A DNA stretch of 64,000 bases from the NCBI GenBank assembly GCA_023935145.1, contig CM043699.1, positions 63,344,138 through 63,408,137 on the forward strand, given 5' to 3'. The DNA comes from Bretschneidera sinensis (taxonomy: Eukaryota > Streptophyta > Magnoliopsida > Brassicales > Akaniaceae). Below the pieces are notes generated by a model, which was given only the letters and a program-made list of their open reading frames with translations, was not told the origin of the DNA and made no database searches. Below are positions 55,801-64,000 of this stretch, one piece after another. The number at the start of each line of letters is the position of its first letter. The first letter of the stretch is position 1. The position numbers and the translations under genes are program-made.

Positions 55801-56465
55801 CTGAGTTGCAGAGTGTTACTCAAGAAAATGAGGAGCTCCGAGCCAGGGAAGCTGATTCTCTGAAGAAAGTTGAGGAGTTGTCAAAGTTGCTTGAAGAAGC
55901 TATGGCCAATAAGCAAACTGAAGAAAATGGTGAGCTTACAGGCAGTGAGAAGGACTATGATCTGCTTCCAAAGGTAGTTGAATTTTCTGAAGAGAATGGA
56001 CATGGAAGGGGTGAAGAGAAGCCCAAAATGGAGCTTCCACCACAAAATTCTCATGAACCCCTAAAAGAAAATTCACAAGAAGAGAACAATGTCTTGAAGG
56101 ATGAGGCTGGTCATGTGGGTCTTGCCAAGATTGAGGATGTGAATGGAAAACTAGAAGAAGATGAGAGCAAAGAAAAAGATGATGACTCTGTGGAAGTTGA
56201 ATTCAAGATGTGGGAGAGCTGCAAGATAGAAAAGAAAGAGGCTTCTCCTGAACGAGAACCAGAGCAGGAGTCCTTTGAAGAGGAAGTGGACTCAAAGGTG
56301 GACGGTGGTGAGAACATTGATCAGATGAATGGGTTATCTTCAACTGAAAACATTGACGATGGTGGAAGCTCACCAACAAAGCAGCAACAGCAGAAGAAGA
56401 AGAAGCTTTTGCTTCGTAAGTTTGGAAACCTCCTCAAAAAGAAGAGTGGTAGCAACCAGAAGTAG
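52825..56465 (+). CDS. WEB family coiled-coil protein (like At3g02930/At5g16730)
   Basis: Three exons: 52825-52841, 53500-53701 and 54147-56465, joined by canonical GT-AG introns of 658 and 445 bp, encoding 845 residues. Exon 1 is only 17 nt (MAYKS plus two bases). The N-terminus is basic and Ser/Pro-rich ([17 protein letters not shown]). The body is a near-continuous coiled coil with family landmarks: [88 protein letters not shown] and [18 protein letters not shown]. The end is lysine-rich ([16 protein letters not shown]). WEB1 of this family maintains light-driven chloroplast movement with PMI2; the role of this branch is less clear, and a plastid location is only predicted for homologues. 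No stops or frameshifts. Length and ends match the family, so it looks intact. Confidence 0.93.
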
Positions 56466-57860
56466 AGTAAGAGACCAGTTATGATGGCCTGACTTAGCCC
56501 GACTAGCAGGCAGGTATTGCATACTATCTTGCACCTGGGTGGTTGCTTTATTGTTTTGCTTTTGATTTTCAAAATAGGCTTAAAAATGAAAAGGATTGTA
56601 TTATCTTTAGTTTTTTTTTTTCTCCCCAAACCCACTTTTCTTTTTTCTAAATGTGATTCCCCATTTGGGGATTAATTTGTATGTGATGGAGATTTCTTTT
56701 TCCCCTTTAATTTTTTCGTTGCCCTTATTAAATTTCATGAAATTGAGTGGAAACCATAAATTATATTTTGATGTGCTTTCGTTTATTCCTCATGGGAAAT
56801 TCATTGTTACTTTTGTAGAGAGCTGGGGGAATTGATTGACAAGCATTATTCTATCATTTTCTATCTGCATATGAAGTTTTACTGTATCTCCAGGATTCTT
56901 GATCATTTGATATCTCTTTCTCAGAGCACTATAGTTTATTTAATTGAAAAAAGTCCCTTAAATTAATGCAATTTTTTTCTTGTACTGCTTGTTTTTTAGT
57001 TGAAGTAGCGTAAAGATATACCTGTAAGTTTGAATGAGTGATGTTGAGGTGCTTAAACTGCATTGCTACATGGCTGTTTGAATGCTGTTGACCATGATCA
57101 TCCTCTAAGCAGGTTGTAATGTGTACGGTGATAGGCCTTTGATGTCTTTTAACTGTTTACTGAGTGTAGAATTACGAATGATTGTGGAATATTTTCCTTG
57201 TATCCTGCTCCATGAAGGTCATAGTTTTCAGTGAGAAATATCCATGACCAAGAGTGTAACGTTCTCATTTGATACTAGTAGGGAAGGTCCATTGCGAAGT
57301 AAAGGTTTAAAATTTGGGAATCCCTGAGTTGAGATAGTGGTCTTGTTGCATCACGACCAGAGATAAAAGGCAATTGCCAGAATGTTTTAGCGTCTCACAC
57401 ATGAAATGGTTTTGATCGAAACATTGTAGGACGTTTCTGCTTCTACCATTGGGCATGAAGAAGGCAGAGTACTGTGCCCATTACTCCCAACAAGCATCAG
57501 AAAAGAAACTGTCTCCTGTCCAAACTTCATTGCCTTGGTTTAACTGAATCAATGCTTGTGTTCTATATATAGTTTATTCAATTGGAGACGGTGAATCTAA
57601 GATATTTTAACTTACTATATTGTATATTGTTTGTGGACTGTTGTCAATGTTAAAAGGGTACTGAAATTGGTATTAGCATTTGTGTGATAAACATTTTAAT
57701 TACGTGTTCCAAGCAGAGGAACATCGAAAACATTGTGAACTGTTGTATGCCTGTTAGTCAGTTTTATTTGGTTGTTGCAAGGATTAGGTTTGTCTGAAAT
57801 ACGGAGTACATTTCTATTGCTGTTTGGTTCCTAGAAATGTAAAAGGTTTCAATATTAACA
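56466..57860 (+). other. 3' untranslated and downstream region of the WEB gene
   Basis: No further gene seen. A T/C-rich stretch (56610-56650) and TTTGTATGTGATG (56678-56690) could serve 3' end formation; no clear AATAAA is near. Long stretches have moderate GC and could be transcribed, but nothing protein-like is readable. Confidence 0.5.
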
Positions 57861-58395
57861 CTATGTTTGGGAGTTTGGGATGAAAGGGAGGGAGGGAGAG
57901 GGGTTTTTTAAGTGGAGGGGAGAGGAAGATAGAGGGGTTAACCTTCATTTGTTTGGATGTTAAAAAAAAGTGGTTACTCTGGTGCTCTTAAAAAAATGCA
58001 ATTTGCTTTTTGTAGTAAACACATATTTGGTAGTAAATTTGTTTTCTTGCTTTTATCATCAATATTTTCTTTTACCACTGGATATATAAATTTATCACAT
58101 AAGATAAATTGTCTTTGGCATTGTAGAATCTACCTACAAAAACAAAGATGGTAAAAAGAAGGTACTTTGTCTTTGTTTGGTCAAAAGGGGAAAGGGAAAG
58201 AAAAGGAGTTCTTATTGCAAATATACAAGTATACCTTTTAAGTTTTATTATAAAGATTTTAATTCAATGATGAGGATGAAGTTTCAATTCCTTCTCATTT
58301 AGGTGGGAAGGTATGAAAAATAACCAGTTGAAGGGAATGAGACGTGACTAAATCCCTTTCAATCCCTCTCTCCTCACTTCCCAAAAAACTCTTGA
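57861..58395. mobile_element. Possible foldback element with G-rich/C-rich ends
   Basis: The left end has GTTTGGGAGTTTGGGATGAA followed by AGGGAGGGAGGGAGAGG. The right end has CCCTTTCAATCCCTCTCTCC then TCACTTCCCAAAAAAC, roughly the inverted complement. No coding sequence; target duplication not seen. Confidence 0.3.
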
Positions 58396-59565
58396 GCAGG
58401 GTTATGATCTAATAGTTCATGGAGAGAGTGGGAGTGAAAGTGCGAAAACTTCATCTTTCAAATTTTGATAAATTGAAAGCATTTCGAGAACATTTATAAT
58501 ATATTATAATTTTATTATTTTATATTACAATAGTAATATAAGATATAGATCTTTTTTGTTTTGTTCTTGGGTATAAAAATAAAATTAAACTCTAATTATC
58601 TAATAAATAATCAAATAAAATAATTATTAATATACTCCGTCAGTTTGAGAAATCTTATTATTAAATTTAATAAGTTGAATAAATCATCAACTTTGATTAA
58701 CTATGAAAGTGATATATGTGTTAAAGATTATTAGTATTATTATTTATTTAGCATCATAGATATATTTATTACATAAATTTTTTTTTGCTTTATTTATTGT
58801 TTACACTTTATCATAAATGATTTCAATTACATATTTATTAATGCTTAGAACATTTTAAATGGAGATATTTAAGGGTTAAATATACTTTAATAACACAATA
58901 TAGCAACGGGTACGGTGGTGGCGTGCCTAGATTTTTCCACTCTAAATTTGTGAATTAATCAAGCTCTCAAACTGGATCAGGCCAATCCGTCACCCCAAGA
59001 TGGCGAATTTTAGCACTTCAGTTATGATACTTTTTTTTTCCCCTTGCCCTCCTATCCTTTTCATTTCCTTTCATTCTAAACACTTTTTTTTTTTTTAATC
59101 GTGGATATATGATCTCCTAGGTCAATTTATTTATTTTATTTATGAGAATTAGGTTGAAAAAAAGGTAAAAGTTAGATTAAAGTAAGTTGTATAATTGAAA
59201 CTTTACAAAAGAAATAGGTATAAAATGTTGGAAGAGTGAATAGGTGAAATATGTTTTGAATTGAGGAAGGCTTTATTTGAGAGTTATTTAAATAAAACTT
59301 AAAACATTAAAATCTGAAGTATTTTAAATTACATTTAAATAAATATTCAAACAAAACAAAATACTTTACTGCCTTTCGCAAAGACATCTTAGCATAAAAA
59401 AGATAAAGAGATGCCAAATTTGAAGTTAAGATATTTAAAGTTCTGCAGCAAAATTTGTCCAACAAAAAAAAAAAATACACTCAGCAAAATTTACTCTCTA
59501 ACTTTTAGCCATACTATTTGGACTTTCTAAATTGCTGGACAAAATTAAAGGAGCCCATTTGCATT

Positions 59566-59602
<37 letters not shown>

Positions 59603-60037
59603 AATCAAGATGGAATTGTAATAGGTCATTATAGTAAAGCAAGTCTCACTGGGTCTATCAATAATATAAATAATTGAATGTTTAGAATAATATATAATTG
59701 AATCAGACTTGTTCCATATTTGGAATCATAGCACTGGCTCCAAATTTTGGAATTGCATGTATTAAATGGGATCTTCACCGAATTAGTCAGTTTACTGTCA
59801 AGTCAGCTTAATTACACCAGATCATGCTTACAAGATATTAATCCCTTCACAATCCTTCATCTTCCATGTAGAACATTTGGAATTTGATCACACAAGAAGT
59901 CTGTCTGCGCGTGCAAATGATCTTTGGGTTTGCGTCGGGACTTTTGAATCATTTTAATTGAAGTTCTTGTTAGGAATAAAGTAGTGAAAAAATAAAATTT
60001 ATTTGGTTCACAGCTAAAATTCTTACGTCCACGGACG
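58396..60037. other. AT-rich intergenic region
   Basis: No gene seen. Contains A/T microsatellite-like runs, a ACTCCGTCAGTTTGA motif (58635-58649) that resembles Stowaway-type ends but has no clear partner, and the heptamer array at 59567-59601. Confidence 0.6.
59567..59601. repeat. Microsatellite (CCATAAT)5
   Basis: Five perfect copies of the 7-mer CCATAAT. Confidence 0.95.
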
Positions 60038-60957
60038 ATGGTGAGAGATTCCACTATAATCAAAATTAGAGTGTATTCTTATTTTGGGCTTTTGGGCCCT
60101 GAGTGGGCTCGTAATCAAGCTCGGTATGAGGGGTTGCCGGTTCAAGTGGATTCTGTTATTTATAGAGTGCAGTTTGGGCTTCTTGAGCTCTCTCGGTTGT
60201 ATACTCCAAAACATGGGCTTTCTTATGGGTCTTTGTAGTACATTAATACTTTGGGCTTATCCTTTGCGGTACCAGCTTCGCGGTCAGGGTTATGGGTTGG
60301 TTGGACTGGACTTCAAGAGGGTCTCATTAAACTGAACACGGACGGGTCTGTTTCCGAAGCTAGTTGTGCGGGGGGTGGTGTGTTTAGGGCTGGGCTTTAT
60401 TTTGTTCTTGCATTCTCCGTTGTGCTTGAGGTTTGTTCGAATATGAAGGTTGAAGCCTTAGCTTTGTTCGAGGGCTTGAGGCTGGCCCAAGCTCATAATA
60501 TCGCCATTTCACAAGTTGAGTGCGATTCAAAGGCTTTAGTTGAAATCGTTAAGCATGATTGTGAATGCCCTTGGGAGCTCACTTATTTGATTCAAGATAT
60601 TCGATCATTGTTGCCAGCTGGTGTGGATCTTAGTCACATTTATCGGGAAGCCAATAGTATGGTTGATAGCCTTGCAAAGTCCAATCTAGCTCTTGGAGGT
60701 TTCAAGTCTTTTTGGTCTTCTAAGCTTTTACCTCGTACTTGTATAGATGCCTTAGAGAATGATGTCTTAGGCTTGCAAACTTATAGAAAGATGTAATTCT
60801 TATAGGGTAAGGTTTAGGACCCCTTTTTGGTGTGTCATTTTGTCTCCCATTTATTTGTATTTTTTTGGAGATATTAATAAACTGGTAGGGGTCTTGCCAA
60901 ACCCCTCTCCATTTCAAGGAGGCTTTCTTAATAAAAAAAAAAGAAAAGAAAGATAAA
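60038..60957 (+). mobile_element. 5'-truncated LINE with RNase H domain and A-tail
   Basis: One frame runs 60038-60796 with a single stop at 60236. It encodes WARNQARYEGLPVQVDSVIY and then an RNase H (RVT_3 type): KLNTDGSVSEASCAGGGVFR, VEALALFEGLRLA, VECDSKALVEIV, HIYREANSMVDSLAK. The catalytic D, E, D and final D are all present. The 3' region has a stem-loop (60887-60906), then CTTTCTTAATAAAAAAAAAA and an A/G tail, as in plant L1-type LINEs. Reverse transcriptase and endonuclease are missing. A flanking duplication is not evident. Confidence 0.8.
60887..60906 (+). other. 3' stem-loop of the LINE
   Basis: AGGGGT and ACCCCT pair around an 8-base loop, about 25 bp before the A-tail. Plant L1 elements carry a conserved 3' hairpin needed for recognition by their reverse transcriptase. 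Confidence 0.6.
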
Positions 60958-62400
60958 ACTCCCTAAATCCAAATTCCCAAATACACCAAAATCTAGGCTA
61001 TCACAAATTTAATTAGAAAAATACAATAGCCTAGAAGAAAAGAAGTATTAACTATCCAAAGGGATTTGTTTGTTGTACAGCTCTTTCTGCTTTCTGCTGT
61101 AGCTTTCTCTCTCTGATGCTTTGCTATAGTTTTCTTTCTGTTGTTGAAGGAGAATTCTTCTTCTATTTAATTTTGTATTCGTTATCATACTATAACCAAA
61201 ACAGCCTCCCTTTCTAATTTTTTCTTTTCCGACTGCAATTTGTACTCTTGCATGATGATGTAGCAATTAAAGTAAGAATGAACCCGCTTTTACTCCAAAA
61301 AATTCAAGCCACAATGAATAGATATGATTTTTGGGTATGAATTTTCTAATAGAATCAAATAGTCGATTTTAGGCCACCATAACTTGATCATCTAACCATA
61401 GGTTAAGTATTTTTAATCAAAACAAAGTATTTTCATGAAATAAATTCTATTTCCATAGAAAAAATCATTAATGTCCAAAAGATTGGTCATAATGGTAAAA
61501 TTTGAAATTATTAGTTATTAGGTGAAACCACTTAAAAACTTGAGGACAAAATGAAGAGATAATCTTACCTCTTTGAAAACTCAAGTATGTCAAGTTTAGA
61601 GGACTAAACTTTTTACAGGGAAGGATGTGATAACAAGAAAAAAAAAATGGTTGATAGCTTTTGTTGCAAGGATACTAGCAAGGGAGGAGCCATGATTTTT
61701 TTGAGGTAGGACTGAAATATATGATCGATCCTATGGTCACTTTGAACCGCACACATCAACTTCAAAAGAATATCCAATTTTTAAAACTGCGGAATGATGC
61801 TTATATCACTTTACAAGTTCTTTATGCATATGTTGATCTGATAATTCTAGTAAGGTAGATAAAATGCTATAGGTGGCTTGAAACAATGCAGTGCATCAAA
61901 AGGTTGTGATTTTTGTTTTGCAGGTGTTGTCAAGGAAAAAATGGTGTTAAGATGGAATTAAAAAGTGAAACTACCTTCCAAGCAATGGTGGGCCTTGTGT
62001 TATCTCTTCTAATTAATATGAGATACTTAATCATTTGTTTGTTACTTGTTATAAATCTTGGTGCATTTGGGCTGGAGTGTTATTCTGGTGGAATATATCT
62101 TGGTCTCATCCAAGTGGGATCCATGAGTTGTTTTTTTAGTGGGATTACCTCTGCCTTTGAGCAGAAGTTAGAAGCTTGTGGAAAATGCTGATTTTTTTTT
62201 CCATTGTTTGGTCTATCTAGTTAGGAGAAATGCAACTTATCTTAAAAAAAATAAGGAGTTTGAGGTTGCTAATATTCTGGACTTCATCAAGGTCAGAGTT
62301 GATTGGTAGGAAAAAGTTAATGGTAATATTAATCTATGGCCCTACTCAATATTGACTTTATTAAGAATTTCTCACATAGGAGGTTGCACAGTGAAGAAAA
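60958..62400. other. Intergenic region, one unrecognised ORF
   Basis: A 92-residue frame at 61913-62191 has no family I recognise. It contains a hydrophobic stretch (YLIICLLLVINLGAFGL) that could be one membrane helix and several cysteines. Codon use is not clearly gene-like and flanking DNA is AT-rich, so I do not call a gene. Pyrimidine-rich TTTCTCTCTCTGATGC (61103-61118) is the only other notable motif. Confidence 0.4.
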
Positions 62401-62891
62401 ATACACATGATCCTCTTGTTAATAATATTCTAAGGATCTATTGCATACAATAGATCACTAGTTTAATAAATTGAATATCACACACCTGATGTTTGCGACA
62501 TATTGTTATTCCGGTAACATCACAATGATCTTAACATACCATTATGTGCAAGACCGTCTTGCTAGGATTCTTCCTCTCTTTACTCTCTTTGTTTAATACA
62601 ACAGTTTTATAATGGAGAAAATTCACCTAAGTTAAGAAAGGAGAGGGGACCTAGCTCATATTTATAATAAACTCAATGAGCTGCCCATCATAGCCCATTA
62701 GGTTTGTCAAGCCCACACCACTTCCCAACCACTTCTAAATCAATTAGGTGTATCTTTCCCACGAGATCAAGTGTATGTTAGGCCCACGAAATCCATCTCA
62801 GGAACACAATCCAATCAGTTTTATAAATACAAAACCCTACAAACTAATGGAAGCCCATTAGTAATATTAGAACACTTTATATATTCAAACA
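62401..62891 (-). mobile_element. 3' LTR of Ty1/copia element H (outer border uncertain)
   Basis: On the minus strand CCAAGTGGGAGAA is a copia polypurine tract, after which TGTTTGAATATATAAAG starts the LTR at 62891. A minus-strand TATTATAAATATG near 62660-62672 could be the TATA box. The far end is not defined because the other LTR is outside the window. Confidence 0.65.
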
Positions 62892-63689
62892 TTCTCCCAC
62901 TTGGGCAAACATTAGTTGTAGTTTTTTAGATGTCTTGAAAAAACATTTTAGAAAAAAAAAATCTCGACCTGAATTACTGATTTTAAATATGTGGCCACCA
63001 TTTTTGGAAGACAAGTTCTTGAGATAACACCTAAACATTATAAAGTCTAATAAAGTCATCAACATAGGACCATGATAACCATTATATTCCAATTGACATA
63101 AGACCAATCCATAATCATAAATACTAATAAATTCACCAACTTAGATCCAGATATGAGAGTGTGGCAATGAAATAGCACCAACATATGATCTCAAAAATGT
63201 CACTCTATCGTCGGTTTTTTATTTCTCTATTACCTGCTTCACCAATAAGCTAGAGAAATCCAGGGTTTCTCTATTACCTTCTTTACCCAGAAGCTAAAGA
63301 AAATCTTATGGGGTTCTTGATTTCTCTATTACTTGCTTCACTCAGAAGCTAGAGAAATCTCAGGTTCCTCTATTAACCTGCTTCACCTAGAAGCTAGAAA
63401 AAACCTAGGGCTTCACCTAGAAGCTTGAGTAACCCCACGACTTCACCTAGAAGCCAGTATGTCTCAATCAATAAGACTCAAGTTTGCAACATAGTGTTAC
63501 GAGACATATTTAATAATGACATAAAAGTCATTCTTAAGACAACAGCAAGTCTTAGGATTTTAATGCATCATGGCATGTCATATATAAGATGTTCACAAAA
63601 TATTCATAGTATGATATCAATCAAAGAAAACGATAATGATGTCCAAAGGAAAACAACATATAAATTGACATATGAAAGTCATAATCCCA
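62892..63689 (-). other. 3' untranslated region of element H
   Basis: About 800 bp between the pol stop and the LTR. No coding features; the ORFs at 62877-63107 and 63425-63715 are not gene-like. It contains the degenerate tandem array at 63222-63460. Confidence 0.6.
63222..63460. repeat. Degenerate tandem array, unit 43-56 bp
   Basis: Repeats of TTTCTCTATTACCTGCTTCA with CCCAGAAGCTAGAGAAA at 63222, 63265, 63321 and 63365, then shorter CTTCACCTAGAAGC units at about 63411 and 63441. Confidence 0.85.
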
Positions 63690-64000
63690 CTAATAAAATA
63701 CATCAAAATAACTAACAATACTCATGTTGTCTACATATTGACAAAATTTGAAGGCCCAAAACCCTTGGTCAAATGATCAACAAGTATAGCCCTCGTATCA
63801 ATATGCTCAAAAAACATATCACCATTGTCAACCCATTCTCCATCTTGAAGTGTTTTAATTATATGTATTTTGCACCACTATAATTTTTAGTATTCTTCGC
63901 AAAGATTACTACAACCATGTTTTCATAGAAGGTCTTAGTGATCTAGAAATGGAATCTACAACTTTAAGCCATGAGATGAAGTTTCTCAACCACTTAGCAT
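63690..64000 (-). pseudogene. RNase H end of Ty1/copia element H pol (cut by window edge)
   Basis: Read on the minus strand from 64000: a WLRNFISWLKVVDSISRSL-like segment, then VVIFAKNTKNYSGAKYI, an EHIDTRAILVDHLTKGF segment and YVDNMSIVSYFDVFY with a stop at 63690-63692. This is the C-terminus of Tork-like copia pol, with the D-H-L-T-K region intact. Frame changes are present; the rest lies beyond the window. Confidence 0.8.

Noticed and set aside
58635..58900. Stowaway-like end (ACTCCGTCAGTTTGA)
   Set aside because: No matching inverted end or TA duplication could be found.
1..64000. tRNA, rRNA and microRNA genes
   Set aside because: I saw no convincing tRNA A/B boxes, rRNA segments or miRNA precursors by eye; tRNAscan-SE and small RNA data would be needed to exclude them.

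Overview
The window is a repeat-dominated stretch of a plant nuclear genome, most likely a eudicot. Evidence: Ty3 and Ty1 LTR retrotransposons of plant-only lineages, GT-AG introns, AT-rich intergenic DNA and one spliced plant gene of the WEB (weak chloroplast movement under blue light) coiled-coil family at 52825-56465. That gene is the only host gene I can support. Nearly everything else is a decayed transposable element. I found no bacterial-type operon, CRISPR array or phage element.

Left block (1-22760): nested Ty3 elements. The oldest is C, a plus-strand Reina-like chromovirus (13481-15091 and 21104-22760). B, a plus-strand Tekay-like chromovirus with 2.2-kb LTRs (6229-13480), interrupts C. 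A, a minus-strand relative of B (1-6228), appears to sit inside B's 5' LTR, of which only 12 bp remain in the window. D, a minus-strand Athila-like deletion derivative (15092-21103, TSD AACAT), is inserted in the RNase H region of C.

Middle block (about 22761-40110): a large minus-strand Tat/Retand-like element E (gag, protease, RT, two RNases H, integrase) with a convergent plus-strand accessory ORF that has a PF04195-like domain, a TATA-like box, intron-like interruptions and an AATAAA. Upstream of that ORF lies an array of eleven 48-bp units that can each fold into a hairpin. E is interrupted by F (23964-30535, a gag-only Athila-like element) and by a solo LTR of the same superfamily (33545-34781, TSD GGGCT). 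E's 3' LTR is missing.

Right block (40111-64000): AT-rich DNA with a 246-bp tandem duplication and a MITE-like element; a full-length Ty1/copia SIRE-like element G (41817-51940, TSD GGGGG) with gag-pol in one frame, an extra third ORF and clustered CCAGTCGACTGG palindromes; the WEB gene; sparse intergenic DNA; a 5'-truncated LINE with an intact RNase H motif set and a 3' stem-loop plus A-tail; and, at the right edge, the 3' end of a minus-strand Ty1/copia element H.

No element looks autonomous. The decay is mostly nonsense changes that fit C-to-T or G-to-A transitions, as expected of methylated plant transposons. Least described structures: the phased hairpin array with its convergent intron-bearing ORF (22882-32350), and the palindrome blocks upstream of the TATA boxes of several unrelated LTRs. 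Family names come from motif recognition by eye, without database searches.
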